From: JAKFWF01 sp963741505
Lineage (GTDB): Bacteria > Pseudomonadota > Alphaproteobacteria > Rhizobiales > Hyphomicrobiaceae
Length of the DNA: 64,000 nt
Direction: 5' to 3'
Assembly: GCA_963741505.1 (NCBI GenBank)
Contig: CAVUIJ010000029.1
Span: 1 to 64,000, forward strand
In this document: positions 19,038 to 28,454 of the stretch, one piece after another
Numbering within the stretch: the first letter of the stretch is position 1
How the letters are laid out: every line of letters begins with the position of its first letter
Notes under the pieces: model-generated
The model's input: the letters and a program-made list of their open reading frames with translations, nothing else
What the model was told of the DNA's origin: nothing
The model's database searches: none
Made by a program: the position numbers and the translations under genes

Positions 19038-19484
19038 TCAACTGTGCGTCGGCGCGGCGGACGGTCCCGGATTGAGCGTCGCGTGATGCTCGCTCGCCCT
19101 GGTGCGGAACCCTGCGTGGAAGCGTCTCGACGCGAGCGCCAAGATCCATAGCTGACCCATCGCAGCCACGACCGTCAGCCATGTCGCATCAGAAGGGTCG
19201 AGTTGAATCCGCAAGACTGCTATAAGGAGGGTGGCCATGCCGATCTGAATCGCCGTGCTCAGCACTGCGGCTACAGCGCAGAATACTGTCACCAAGCGGC
19301 CACTGCCGTCGCGTCCGCCACCGCCACGAATGGCCAAGAACCCGACCATGGCATGACCAATGACCACCACCAGGAGCCCACCCACCGCAATTGCGGAAGC
19401 TGGGCCGATCTTGAGGGCCAAGAACGCCGCGGTCGAGCAACAAAGCAGCGTACCGCTGCCCCAGGCTTGGAGCGATTTCGTCAT
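19038..19484 (-). CDS. Small four-helix membrane protein, unknown
   Basis: About 148 residues from ATG 19484 (MTKSLQAWGSG). Hydrophobic segments at roughly 8-25, 28-50, 62-85 and 95-112 predict four membrane helices, with a polar, histidine-containing C-terminal tail. Codon use and GC at third positions look like neighbouring genes, but I recognise no family. The 267 bases between it and bcsS contain no convincing gene. The reading is moderately secure; a start at 19520 is also open. Confidence 0.5.
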   Translation of the reverse strand: MTKSLQAWGSGTLLCCSTAAFLALKIGPASAIAVGGLLVVVIGHAMVGFLAIRGGGGRDGSGRLVTVFCAVAAVLSTAIQIGMATLLIAVLRIQLDPSDATWLTVVAAMGQLWILALASRRFHAGFRTRASEHHATLNPGPSAAPTHS

Positions 19485-19612
19485 TTTTTGACTTGAATGA
19501 CGATTCGACCGTTTGGACAAGAGCCAAATTCAAAACTTACTCAAGTTTTTCCTAACCATCCCCGCGGTGATTTGCCGCATCTGTTGTCCTCGTTGGCTAT
19601 AACTGCAGCTAG

Positions 19613-20140
19613 CTATAGCGGAGCTGCAATACCAAAAGGAATGTTATCGACGTCTGCCAACAAGGCCATGCGCGCAATTCCGGGCACATCATAGGGCGAC
19701 AACAATACCCGCCCGCCCTTACCCACCGCACGTGAAATTGCCTTGTCGACGCTATCGACACGGAAATAGACGATCCACATCGGCTTGTTTTTGACCGGAT
19801 CGTTTGAGTTGACCTGGTAACTGCCCGCCACTTCGTTGCCATCTGCAATGAATAATGTGTATGCTGGCTCATTGGCTTGTGCCGGCTTGGCTCCATCCTC
19901 CAGCGATGTACGCTTCGATGTCCAGCCGATGACGGAATTGTAATATTCCGCCGATTTGACGCCGTTGGCCGCAACGAGCTCGACCCACCATACGGTCCCG
20001 ATACCATCTGCTTCAGCGGGTCGCTCGCCTCCCGCTTCGGCTGCCGCGGCCGTAACCGTCGATCCAATCAGCATTGCTCCAGTGCCGGTGATCGACGCCA
20101 ATGCATTTCGCCGCGATATGGTCGGACACGGTTTGCTCAT
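19613..20140 (-). CDS. Tat-exported VOC/glyoxalase-fold protein
   Basis: About 175 residues from ATG 20140. A twin-arginine signal is visible (TISRRNALASITGTGAMLIG) followed by an Ala-rich cleavage region. The mature part is one VOC domain: GTVWWVELVAANGVKSAEYYNSVIG at its start, then MWIVYFRVDSVDKAISRAVGKG and GIARMALLADVDNIPFGI. Such domains bind a metal for isomerase, dioxygenase or sequestration chemistry; the ligand set is not obvious here. VOC proteins are normally cytoplasmic, so the Tat signal is unusual. The neighbours give no pathway clue. AT content is higher than in flanking genes. Confidence 0.75.
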   Translation of the reverse strand: MSKPCPTISRRNALASITGTGAMLIGSTVTAAAAEAGGERPAEADGIGTVWWVELVAANGVKSAEYYNSVIGWTSKRTSLEDGAKPAQANEPAYTLFIADGNEVAGSYQVNSNDPVKNKPMWIVYFRVDSVDKAISRAVGKGGRVLLSPYDVPGIARMALLADVDNIPFGIAAPL

Positions 20141-20594
20141 GTTGTTTGCTGCCTCACCGTTGACCTTGGTTAATCCGTCCGTCCGATCATTGTGCATGGT
20201 CTTTGGTCCTTCGATCACCTCAACCCAACAGCAAAAATCGCGCCAAGGCCGAGCAGCCAGCCGATCGACAGCAGAGGATCACGTGCCGGAGCCGTCGCAC
20301 GATCGGAATGGCGAGACGGCGGCGAGTGAACTCGACGATCACCGTGACGATGCGAAGCGGCCTCCCAAACTCAGCGCGAACCTGGGCGCAATGGCAGACG
20401 GGCAGTGATCGAAAGCGGCGGCTGCGGCACGGTAGTGCGCGTCACATTTGGGGTGGCACCAGGCGGACCGTTGGGCTATTTGCTGCAACCTGGGCATACT
20501 GGCGAAGAGCAGGCCCGAACGCGGGCGTGGCGGCATGCGCGTGGTGGCACCAAATCCGAAATTGTCCCAAGGAACACACAGATTTGGAAACACC
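20141..20594 (+). other. Intergenic region between the VOC gene and trpG
   Basis: 454 bases separating divergent genes. Short open frames exist but show no start context or family resemblance. Upstream of trpG I see no obvious attenuator with tandem Trp codons, and no trpE. It probably holds promoters for both directions. Confidence 0.4.
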
Positions 20595-21201
20595 ATGATC
20601 CTGCTCATCGATAACTATGATAGCTTCACCTATAATCTCGTCCACTACCTGGGCGAGCTTAGGGGCGGTGTGCGACGTCCATCGCAACGACCGGATCACT
20701 GTTGCCGCCGCGATCAAGCTGAAGCCGAAGGCGATCGTGTTGTCACCAGGCCCATGCACCCCGAACGATGCCGGCATCTGTCTCGACCTGATCGCCAAGA
20801 CCGGCGGCAGCATCCCGATCCTTGGTGTGTGCCTCGGCCACCAGGCGATCGGCCAGGCCTACGGCGGCAAGGTCGTCCGGTCGGCCCTGCCGATGCACGG
20901 CAAGCTGTCGTCGATCCGGCACGACAACAAGGGGCTGTTTGCGGGCCTGCCCGGCCGCGTAGAGGTAACCCGCTACCATTCGCTGATCGTCGAGCGGGCG
21001 AGCCTGCCCGATTGTTTGGCGGTCACCGCTGAGACGGCCGACGGCATAATCATGGGCCTGCAGCACAAGGTCCATGCCGTGCACGGCGTCCAGTTCCATC
21101 CGGAGAGCATCGCCTCCGAGCATGGTCACGACATCCTGGCCAATTTTCTCAAGATCGCGGGTCTGAGCCCGAAGCGGCGTAACGCCCCCAAAGCCGCCTG
21201 A
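20595..21201 (+). CDS. trpG: Anthranilate synthase glutamine amidotransferase component (frameshifted)
   Basis: Supplies ammonia from glutamine to TrpE. ATG 20595 reads MILLIDNYDSFTYNLVHYLG, the family start. A +1 insertion at the AGGGG run near 20661 shifts the frame, after which the rest is intact: LSPGPCTPNDAG, the nucleophile in GVCLGHQAIGQAYGG, and the catalytic histidine and glutamate in GVQFHPESIASEHG. Corrected length is about 201 residues. trpD follows after 15 bases; trpE is not in the window. A broken gene for an essential pathway enzyme is more likely an error than real loss. Confidence 0.9.
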
Positions 21202-21216
21202 AAGAGAGACCGACCG

Positions 21217-22239
21217 ATGCCCGTCAAGACCCTGAAGCAACTGATCCAGAAGGTCTCTTCCGGCGCCACGCTCAATCGCACCGAGATCGAGAGCGCGCTC
21301 GAGATCATGACCGCCGGGCACGCGACCCCGGCCCAGATGGGTGCGTTCTTGATGGCGCTCAGGGTACGCGGCGAGACCGTCGAGGAGATTACCGGCGCCG
21401 CCGCCTTCATGCGCTCGAAGATGACCCGGGTGAATGCTCCCGCCGGCGCCGTCGACATCGTCGGCACCGGCGGCGACAACCACGGCACCTATAATGTTTC
21501 GACCTGCGCCTCGCTGGTGGCGGCCGGCGCCGGACTGCCGATCGCCAAGCACGGCAACCGCTCGGTGTCCTCGATCTCGGGCGCCTCCGACGTGCTGGCG
21601 GCCCTCGGCGTCAAGCTCGACGTCGGCCCGGCGGTGATCGAGCGCTGCATCAGGGAAGCCAATGTCGGCTTCATGTGGGCACCGATGCATCATCCGGCGA
21701 TGAAGCACTGGGCGCCGATCCGCGGTGAGCTCGGCATCCGCACCATCTTCAACCTGTTGGGGCCGATCTCGAATCCGGCCGGCGTCAAGCGGCAGATCGT
21801 CGGCGTATTCTCCCGGCAGTGGCTCGAGCCGGTGGCGCAGGTGCTGCAAACGCTCGGCGGCGAGCACGTCTGGGTGGTGCACGGTCACGATGGCCTCGAC
21901 GAGTTGACCACGACCGGGGCGACCGACGTCGCGGAACTCAAGGACGGCCGCATCAACGTGTTCGAGGTGACACCGGCCGATGCCGGCCTCGCCCCGGCCA
22001 AGCTGTCCGATCTCAAGGGCGGCGACGCGAAAACCAACTCCCAGGCGATTCGCGACGTGCTGGCCGGCAACAAGAGCCCCTTCCGCGACATCGTGCTGCT
22101 CAACGCGGCCGCCGCCCTGATCGTCGGTGCCAAGGCCAGAACCCTGACCGACGGCGTCGCGCTCGCCACCCATTCGATCGAGAGCGGCAATGCCAAGACC
22201 GCGCTCGACAAGCTCATCGCCATCACCACGAGCGCCTGA
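21217..22239 (+). CDS. trpD: Anthranilate phosphoribosyltransferase
   Basis: Joins anthranilate to PRPP in tryptophan synthesis. 340 residues, full length. PRPP-binding GTGGDNHGTYNVST near residue 83, KHGNRSVSSISGASD near 108, and the late motif RTIFNLLGPISNPAG are all present. The ATG follows GAAAGAGAGACC, an acceptable ribosome-binding site. In related bacteria trpC usually follows; here a CaiB-type CoA-transferase begins inside the trpD stop as TGATG, so the two are translationally coupled. Confidence 0.95.
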   Translation: MPVKTLKQLIQKVSSGATLNRTEIESALEIMTAGHATPAQMGAFLMALRVRGETVEEITGAAAFMRSKMTRVNAPAGAVDIVGTGGDNHGTYNVSTCASLVAAGAGLPIAKHGNRSVSSISGASDVLAALGVKLDVGPAVIERCIREANVGFMWAPMHHPAMKHWAPIRGELGIRTIFNLLGPISNPAGVKRQIVGVFSRQWLEPVAQVLQTLGGEHVWVVHGHDGLDELTTTGATDVAELKDGRINVFEVTPADAGLAPAKLSDLKGGDAKTNSQAIRDVLAGNKSPFRDIVLLNAAAALIVGAKARTLTDGVALATHSIESGNAKTALDKLIAITTSA

Positions 22240-23384
22240 TGTCCCACGCCCGCCCCCTGGAAGGTCTGCTCGTCGTTTCGCTCGAGCAGGCGGTTGCGGC
22301 ACCAATGGCGAGCCGCCGCCTCGCCGATGCCGGCGCCCGCGTCATCAAGCTCGAACGCCCCGAGGGCGATTTCGCCCGCGGCTACGACAAGGTAGTGCAC
22401 GGCCAGAGCTCCTATTTCCTTTGGCTCAATCGCGGCAAGGAAAGCGTCCTCGTCGACATGACGAAGCGGGCCGACCTCGATCTGTTCGAGGCGCTTCTGG
22501 CCAAAGCCGACGTATTCATCCAGAACCTGAAACCGGGCTCGCTGGCCCGCCTCGGCTACAGCTTCGAGAGCCTGCGCGCGCGGTTCCCGAAACTGATAAT
22601 CTGCTCGATCTCGGGCTACGGCGAGACCGGCCCCTATGCCGCGCGCAAGGCCTACGACCTGCTGATCCAGACCGAGGCGGGCCTCGCCACCGTCACCGGC
22701 GGCCCCGAGGCACCCGGCCGCGTCGGCGTCTCGATCGTCGATCTGTCGACCGGCAACAACGCCTACGAGGCGATCCTGGAGGCGCTGATCGCGCGCGGGC
22801 GCTCCGGCGAAGGCTGCGACATCCGGGTGTCGATGTTCGACACCGTCGCGGAATGGATGGCGGTGCCGATGCTGCACGCGGAGGCCGGCAACCCGCCGCA
22901 GCGCGTCGGCCTCGCCCACCCCTCGATCGCGCCCTACGGCACGTTCGTTACCCGCGACGGCGACGCCATCCTGATCAGCATCCAGAGCGAGCGCGAATGG
23001 GCGGTGCTGGCGCGCGATGTCATGGGGAAGCCCGAGATGATCACCGATCCGCGCTTCTCGACCGGCACCGCCCGCGTCGCCAACCGGGCCGCGACCGACG
23101 GCGCCGTCGCTGCCTGCTTCGCCAGCCATTCGACCGCCGCGATGATCGAGCTGCTCAACGCAGCCGACATCGCCTACGGCCGGGTCAGCGACTTCGATAC
23201 CTTGCTGGCACATCCGCATCTTCGGCGCATGACCATCGAGACGCCGAACGGACCGGTCAAGCTGCCCGAGCCGGCGGCACAGGTGCAGGGCGCCGCCCGC
23301 CGTTTCGGCCCGATCCCGGCGCTTGGCAGCCATGACGCGGCGGTTCGTGCCGAATTCCTCGGCTCCGTCCGCGCAAAGACCTGA
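22239..23384 (+). CDS. CaiB/BaiF family (class III) CoA-transferase
   Basis: 381 residues. Moves CoA between acyl groups through an aspartyl thioester. Motifs: VVSLEQAVAAPMASRRLADAGARVIKLERPEGD at the start, LWLNRGKESV, and the catalytic aspartate in ARKAYDLLIQTEAGL near residue 145, then GVSIVDLSTG. ATG 22239 overlaps the trpD stop. Substrate is not evident; a CoA-ester lyase at the end of this window and this gene could both belong to C4/C5-dicarboxyl-CoA metabolism, but they are 40 kb apart. Its linkage with trpD is unexplained. Confidence 0.88.
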   Translation: MSHARPLEGLLVVSLEQAVAAPMASRRLADAGARVIKLERPEGDFARGYDKVVHGQSSYFLWLNRGKESVLVDMTKRADLDLFEALLAKADVFIQNLKPGSLARLGYSFESLRARFPKLIICSISGYGETGPYAARKAYDLLIQTEAGLATVTGGPEAPGRVGVSIVDLSTGNNAYEAILEALIARGRSGEGCDIRVSMFDTVAEWMAVPMLHAEAGNPPQRVGLAHPSIAPYGTFVTRDGDAILISIQSEREWAVLARDVMGKPEMITDPRFSTGTARVANRAATDGAVAACFASHSTAAMIELLNAADIAYGRVSDFDTLLAHPHLRRMTIETPNGPVKLPEPAAQVQGAARRFGPIPALGSHDAAVRAEFLGSVRAKT

Positions 23385-23479
23385 CGCCGCGCCGCCGGCG
23401 GTGCTTGCGTTTCGCCGGCGTTGACCGGATGCTGCGATCAATCGTGCGACGCAGCCCGAGCCACGGACATATCACGCTC

Positions 23480-26125
23480 ATGAAGACAGATGTGCCACGC
23501 CCGATCCTGCTCAAGGAATACCGGCCGCCATCCCACCTGATCGATACCGTCAACCTCGACGTCAACTTGCACCCGACGGCGACTCGCGTGCGCTCGAAGC
23601 TGAAGGTCCGGCCGAACCCCGCCGCCGATGCCGAGGCCACGTTCGTGCTCGACGGCGAAGGCTTGCGGCTTGAGCAGATCAAGCTCGATGGCCGGGCGCT
23701 GCCGGCCGACCGTTATTCGCTGTCCGATACCGCACTCAGCCTGTTCGATGTGCCGCAGAAGCCGTTCGCACTCGAGATCGTCACCTCGATCAACCCTGAA
23801 GCCAACACGGCGCTACAGGGGCTGTACCGGTCGAAGGGCATCTACTGCACCCAATGCGAAGCCCAGGGGTTCCGGCGCATCACCTATTTCCTCGACCGGC
23901 CCGACGTGCTCGCCCGCTACACGACGCGCATCGAAGCCGACATCAACGAGGCCTCGGTGCTGCTTGCCAACGGCAACCCGACCGAGCGCGGCACGCTCGC
24001 GAGGGGCAAGCGGCACTATGCGGTATGGAAAGACCCGCACCCCAAACCCAGCTACCTGTTCGCGCTGGTCGGCGGCAACCTGACCTCGATCGCCTCGACG
24101 TTCCGCACCATGTCGGGCCGCAAGGTCGACCTTACGATCTACGTCGAGCCCGGCAAGGAAAGCCGCTGCGGCTGGGCGATGGACAGCCTGAAGCGGGCGA
24201 TGGCCTGGGACGAACGTCGCTTCGGCCGCGAGTACGACCTCGACGTCTTCAACATCGTCGCCGTGTCCGACTTCAACATGGGGGCGATGGAGAACAAGGG
24301 GCTCAACATCTTCAACGACCGCCTGGTGCTGGCGAGCCCCGAGACCGCCACCGACGCTGCCTATGAGGCGATCGAGGCGGTCATCGCCCATGAATACTTC
24401 CACAACTGGACCGGCAATCGCATTACCTGCCGCGACTGGTTCCAGCTATGCTTGAAGGAAGGCCTGACCGTCTTCCGCGACCAGGAGTTCTCCGCCGACG
24501 AACGCAGCCGCACCTCGCAGCGCATCCAGGACGTGCGCCAGCTGAAAGCACGGCAGTTCCCGGAGGACGCCGGCCCGCTTGCTCATCCGGTGCGGCCGGA
24601 GAGCTACATCGAGATCAACAATTTCTATACCGCCACCGTCTACGAGAAGGGCGCCGAGGTCTGCCGCATGCTGCAGACGTTCCTGGGCGCCGACGGCTTC
24701 AAGCAAGGCCTCGACCTCTATTTCGAGCGCCACGACGGCGAGGCCGCGACGGTCGAGGATTTCCTCGCCTGCTTCGCCGACGCCACCGGCACCGATCTTG
24801 GCCAGTTCAAGCTGTGGTACAGCCAAGCCGGCACACCGGAGGTGATCGCCCATTTAAGCTACGACGAGGCCAAGAAGCGCGCCGATCTCACTCTCGAGCA
24901 GGTGATGCGGGAAGGCCTTGGCGACACCAAGAAGAAGCCGTTCCACATTCCCGTCGCGGTCGGGCTCCTGGGGCCGAACGGCGGCGACATGGCGCTGACG
25001 CTCGAAGGCGGCGACAGCATCGCCGATGGCGTCCTGCATCTGACCAAGCGCAGCCAGACGTTCCGCTTCAGCAATGTCACCAGCCGCCCGGTGCTGTCGC
25101 TGTTGCGCGGCTTCTCGGCGCCGGTCAACCTCACCGTCAATCAATCGGATGACGACCTTGCCTTCCTGATGCGCCACGACAGCGATCTATACAATCGCTG
25201 GCAAGCGGGCCAAGACTACGCCCTGCGGGTGCTGATTGCCGGCGTCAACGAGATCAAGACCGGCAACCGTCCGGCAAAGCCGTCGAAGCTGATCGCGGCG
25301 CTCGCGGATTGTCTTGCCAATGCTTCGATCGAACCGGCGTTGAAGGCGCAGATGCTGACGCTGCCCGGCGAGGCCGAGGTCGCCCGCGTCATCGCCAGGG
25401 AAATAGACCCGGCGCTGATCCATATCGCCTCGAAGGCCTTGCGTCGGCAGGTTGCAGCCGCACTGGCGCCGCAGCTCGTCGACATCTACAAGGCCATGGA
25501 AGCCCGCGGCGCCTATTCGCCCGACGCCGACAGCGCCGGCAGGCGGGCGCTGCGCAACGCCGCCCTGGCGCTGCTCAATGCCCGCGGACAGCCCGAGGAT
25601 ATTGCCCGCACGTTCAAGCATTTTTCCTCCGCCCGCAATGCCACCGACGAGATCGACGCTCTCGCCTTGCTGGCCAACGTTCGCGGGCCTGAGCGCACGC
25701 AGGCGTTCCAGCGCTTCCACGACAAGTGGAAGGGCGATCACCTGGTGATCGACCACTGGTTCGGCCTGCAGGCAGCGTCGGCCCTGCCGTCGTGCCTCGC
25801 CACGGTACGCCGGCTGACCCGCCATCCGCTGTTCCAGCCGAAAAATCCGAACAAGCTGCGCACGCTGATCGGCGGCTTCGCCGCCAATCCCGTCAACTTC
25901 AACCGGCCGGACGGCCTCGGCTACGAATTCGTCGCCGACAGGGTGCTGGAAATCGACGCCTTCAACCCGCAGGTGGCGTCCCGCATCCTGACCTCGTTCC
26001 GCAGCTGGCGCAGCCTGGAAGCCGGCCGCCGCAAGCTTGCCCGACGCGCCCTGCAACGTATCGCCAGAGCCAAGGGACTGTCGCGCGACGTCCACGAGAT
26101 CGTGTCACGGACACTGGACGCCTGA
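23480..26125 (+). CDS. pepN: Aminopeptidase N (M1 family)
   Basis: 881 residues, typical for bacterial PepN; a cytoplasmic zinc aminopeptidase that releases N-terminal residues from peptides. Motifs: the exopeptidase signature GAMENKGLNIFND and the zinc site HEYFHNWTGNRIT with the third ligand in LKEGLTVFRD. The N-terminal beta domain begins YRPPSHLIDTVNLDVNLHP, and the long C-terminal helical domain is complete (HPLFQPKNPNKLRTLIGGF). ATG 23480 is chosen because upstream codons to 23405 are not family-like. Stand-alone gene after the CoA-transferase. Confidence 0.95.
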   Translation: MKTDVPRPILLKEYRPPSHLIDTVNLDVNLHPTATRVRSKLKVRPNPAADAEATFVLDGEGLRLEQIKLDGRALPADRYSLSDTALSLFDVPQKPFALEIVTSINPEANTALQGLYRSKGIYCTQCEAQGFRRITYFLDRPDVLARYTTRIEADINEASVLLANGNPTERGTLARGKRHYAVWKDPHPKPSYLFALVGGNLTSIASTFRTMSGRKVDLTIYVEPGKESRCGWAMDSLKRAMAWDERRFGREYDLDVFNIVAVSDFNMGAMENKGLNIFNDRLVLASPETATDAAYEAIEAVIAHEYFHNWTGNRITCRDWFQLCLKEGLTVFRDQEFSADERSRTSQRIQDVRQLKARQFPEDAGPLAHPVRPESYIEINNFYTATVYEKGAEVCRMLQTFLGADGFKQGLDLYFERHDGEAATVEDFLACFADATGTDLGQFKLWYSQAGTPEVIAHLSYDEAKKRADLTLEQVMREGLGDTKKKPFHIPVAVGLLGPNGGDMALTLEGGDSIADGVLHLTKRSQTFRFSNVTSRPVLSLLRGFSAPVNLTVNQSDDDLAFLMRHDSDLYNRWQAGQDYALRVLIAGVNEIKTGNRPAKPSKLIAALADCLANASIEPALKAQMLTLPGEAEVARVIAREIDPALIHIASKALRRQVAAALAPQLVDIYKAMEARGAYSPDADSAGRRALRNAALALLNARGQPEDIARTFKHFSSARNATDEIDALALLANVRGPERTQAFQRFHDKWKGDHLVIDHWFGLQAASALPSCLATVRRLTRHPLFQPKNPNKLRTLIGGFAANPVNFNRPDGLGYEFVADRVLEIDAFNPQVASRILTSFRSWRSLEAGRRKLARRALQRIARAKGLSRDVHEIVSRTLDA

Positions 26126-26303
26126 CGACCCGGGCGTGTCATTCCGCTCACGCAAATTCTTTTTGCTGCAGAGGGTGGCGCCGGCCGATTTAAACTCTCT
26201 CGACACGTGAGTCGGATTGCGGTCAACTGGAATTTGCGATTCGGCTGCGTAGCGCTGGAACGCGGGGCACTGCGGGCAATTTCAAAATTTGCAGGAGACG
26301 AGG

Positions 26304-27392
26304 ATGGCGTGGATTATGTCCGCCACCAACGGGAGAGCCGTGACCGGTGGTCATCTGCGATCCCTTCAGGCAATCCTACTCGTCGCGCATCTCGCCATGT
26401 TGGTGCTCCTGTGCAGCCGCCCGATTGCCGCCGCCGATCCCCACCAGGGCGCGGCCGGCAGCGCTCCGGAGTTGATTGCTGCCGCCTCCGGTTCGGCGAC
26501 TGTGGCGCTGGTCACCGGGCTGCTGCTCGCGTTCTTCATGTTTGCCAGCACGCGGCCGCGAGCGGCCGCGACCGCTGCCGCCAGCAGCCGTGCGCCCGCC
26601 GCCCGCCCTGACCCTGCCCCCCGCCCCGCTGACATCGATGTGCAGCACCTTCACGAGGGGCTGATGGCACGCCTCAGCCACGACTTGCGCACACCGCTCA
26701 ACGCGATCATCGGCTTCGCTGACCTGATGAAGACGGAGACCTTCGGGCCGCTCGGCAACGACCGCTATCGCGACTATGCGGCGCACATGCAGAGCTGCGG
26801 CCACGACCTGCTGCGAGCAACCGAGAGCACACTTGCCATGGCCTCGTTACTGACCAACCGGCAGGGGCGGGATGACGGCGTCATCGCCCTTGCCGACCTG
26901 GTCGAGGAATGCTGGGCAGTTGTCACGCGGTCGCACGATGCCGGCGAACGGGCGCTGCAGCTCGACATCGACCGATCGATCGATGTTCGCGGCGATGAGA
27001 GCGCATTGCGGCAAAGCCTGATCAATCTGCTCGGGCTCGCCCTTGAGCGCAGCGGCGCCGCGGGGCAGGTCGCGTTCGCGGCCGTTCGCAGTCACGGGCG
27101 CGTCGCAGCCCGCATCAGCGTCACCGGTTGCCAAGCCCGCGCGCGGACCGCCCGCACCGGCTGCCGCCCACGCACCAGTGCCACCGCCGGCATCGACGAG
27201 CTGACAATCGGCGTGTCGCGCGCGCTGCTCGGCCTCAATGGCGTGCCGCTGGTCGAGACCGCAGATCTGCCGGGCGGTTGGACCGTGGCGATGTCGCTCG
27301 AGGCTTCAGGCCAGGCGGATTTCTTCGCCACCGCCAAACCGGCGCAAGCCTACTTGGGCGGACTTGGCACTTCGACGTCACGCTCGGCTTGA
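26304..27392 (+). CDS. Membrane histidine kinase with degenerate ATPase domain
   Basis: About 362 residues from ATG 26304, with GGAG eight bases upstream. Two membrane helices (about 20-42 and 66-85) are followed by a low-complexity Ala/Pro linker. The dimerisation domain is good: LMARLSHDLRTPLNAIIGFADLMKTETFGPL, with the phospho-acceptor histidine. The ATPase domain is poor: the N-box asparagine is replaced (NLLGLALERS), no DxGxG box is visible, and only a trace of the last glycine region remains. It may act as a phosphotransferase or scaffold. No response regulator is adjacent. Its 3' end overlaps the convergent sensor gene by 43 bases. Confidence 0.75.
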   Translation: MAWIMSATNGRAVTGGHLRSLQAILLVAHLAMLVLLCSRPIAAADPHQGAAGSAPELIAAASGSATVALVTGLLLAFFMFASTRPRAAATAAASSRAPAARPDPAPRPADIDVQHLHEGLMARLSHDLRTPLNAIIGFADLMKTETFGPLGNDRYRDYAAHMQSCGHDLLRATESTLAMASLLTNRQGRDDGVIALADLVEECWAVVTRSHDAGERALQLDIDRSIDVRGDESALRQSLINLLGLALERSGAAGQVAFAAVRSHGRVAARISVTGCQARARTARTGCRPRTSATAGIDELTIGVSRALLGLNGVPLVETADLPGGWTVAMSLEASGQADFFATAKPAQAYLGGLGTSTSRSA

Positions 27393-27886
27393 CCTGGACC
27401 GCGGCCCGGCCGGTGTATCTCGCGCCATTTCAGGAATCCGGCCCGCTCCTGCGCGTTCATGCGCGCGGCAATGTCGACGGCCATGCGCACCACCGCCTGC
27501 CGCAGCTTCACTTCGGCGGCCTGGACCTGGGCTTCGGCGGCGAGGAAAACTTCACGCTCGAACGGCTCGGCCCTGAACACGCGCGCCGCTTCCTGCCGCG
27601 CCGCGCGCAGCTCTTCGCGCAACGGCCGCAGCGCCGCAAACGGCCGCTCGCGATCGATGCCCTGCCGCACCGCGGCGCGACGATCATCGGGCAGCGCCCG
27701 GGTGTAGGCCATCAGACTGCCGAACAGACCGCCGCCATGGTTGGCCGAAGCGTAGCGTGCCGGCCAGAAGGCACGGGCGACGACGCCGACAACAAACAGG
27801 TTGATGGCGAGCGAGGCGATCAGGATCACCCAGATCCAGCGCGGCAGTTGCCGGCGGCCGATAACGGCGGGGGCGGCATCACTCAT
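27350..27886 (-). CDS. Periplasmic sensor-like membrane protein (CnrX/Spy-like)
   Basis: 178 residues with one N-terminal membrane helix (WIWVILIASLAINLFVVGVVA) and a periplasmic helical region rich in Arg, Glu and Ala. The hairpin of two long helices (ALPDDRRAAVRQGI, then EVKLRQAVVRMAVDIAARMNAQERAGFLKWRE) is the shape of periplasmic heavy-metal sensors. Metal-ligand histidines are few, so the signal could be something else. It follows the anti-sigma gene with an ATGA overlap and completes a sigma / anti-sigma / sensor operon. Confidence 0.7.
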   Translation of the reverse strand: MSDAAPAVIGRRQLPRWIWVILIASLAINLFVVGVVARAFWPARYASANHGGGLFGSLMAYTRALPDDRRAAVRQGIDRERPFAALRPLREELRAARQEAARVFRAEPFEREVFLAAEAQVQAAEVKLRQAVVRMAVDIAARMNAQERAGFLKWREIHRPGRGPGQAERDVEVPSPPK

Positions 27887-28431
27887 AGGACATCCTCGTC
27901 GATCGCGCCCTCGTCCTCGACCGGCGCCAGCGCCAGCTGATCGACGTAGCCACCAAGCCCGATCGCCTCGGCCACGTCACGCAGGGCCGGCAACCCGGTG
28001 CTGCCCGGGCCGATGACGATGCCGACCAGCAGCGAGGCGGCCAACATCGCCGCCGCCGTCCAATGGCGGCGCTGAACGGTTACGGGCTGGGCCAGGCTCG
28101 GTGCCCGGCGACGAACGGGCGCCAGCGCCACCACTTTCGAGTCGCCGACCTGACGGCCAACTTCGGCTGCGATACGCGCGGCCAGGGCATCGATACGACG
28201 GCTCTCGATCGCCGGTGCTGCGGCCAGAACCCGGTCGAGTGCACGGGCCTCGGCCAGCGCCCGGCGAGCGGCTTTTCCGGCTCTGTCGGAGCGCTGCAGC
28301 AGTGCCTCCGCGGCAACCCGGCGATCCGCCGGCCAGCGATCGGCATCGGCCCCGAATGCATCGAGCAGCCGATCGAACGCGGCGAGGCCGGCCTCGCCCG
28401 TCGCGCCATTGCCGTTCCCAATTTCAGACAT
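27883..28431 (-). CDS. Putative anti-sigma factor, single-pass membrane protein
   Basis: About 182 residues from ATG 28431. The first 75 residues are acidic and helical (AAFDRLLDAFGADADRWPADRR), a cytoplasmic part that could bind a sigma factor. A membrane helix lies around 120-142 (AAAMLAASLLVGIVIGPG) and a short acidic periplasmic tail follows. It sits directly after an ECF sigma gene and before the sensor-like gene, the classical place for an anti-sigma factor. No zinc-binding HxxxCxxC motif is seen, so it is not a ZAS-type protein. Confidence 0.7.
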   Translation of the reverse strand: MSEIGNGNGATGEAGLAAFDRLLDAFGADADRWPADRRVAAEALLQRSDRAGKAARRALAEARALDRVLAAAPAIESRRIDALAARIAAEVGRQVGDSKVVALAPVRRRAPSLAQPVTVQRRHWTAAAMLAASLLVGIVIGPGSTGLPALRDVAEAIGLGGYVDQLALAPVEDEGAIDEDVL

Positions 28432-28454
28432 TCCAATCCAGCCTTTGCATCCGT

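Noticed and set aside
18850..19086. Short plus-strand frame between bcsS and the small membrane gene
   Set aside because: Cys/Arg-rich, no ribosome-binding site, no family resemblance.
20743..23441. Long antisense frames opposite trpG, trpD and the CoA-transferase
   Set aside because: GC-rich shadow frames without recognisable domains.
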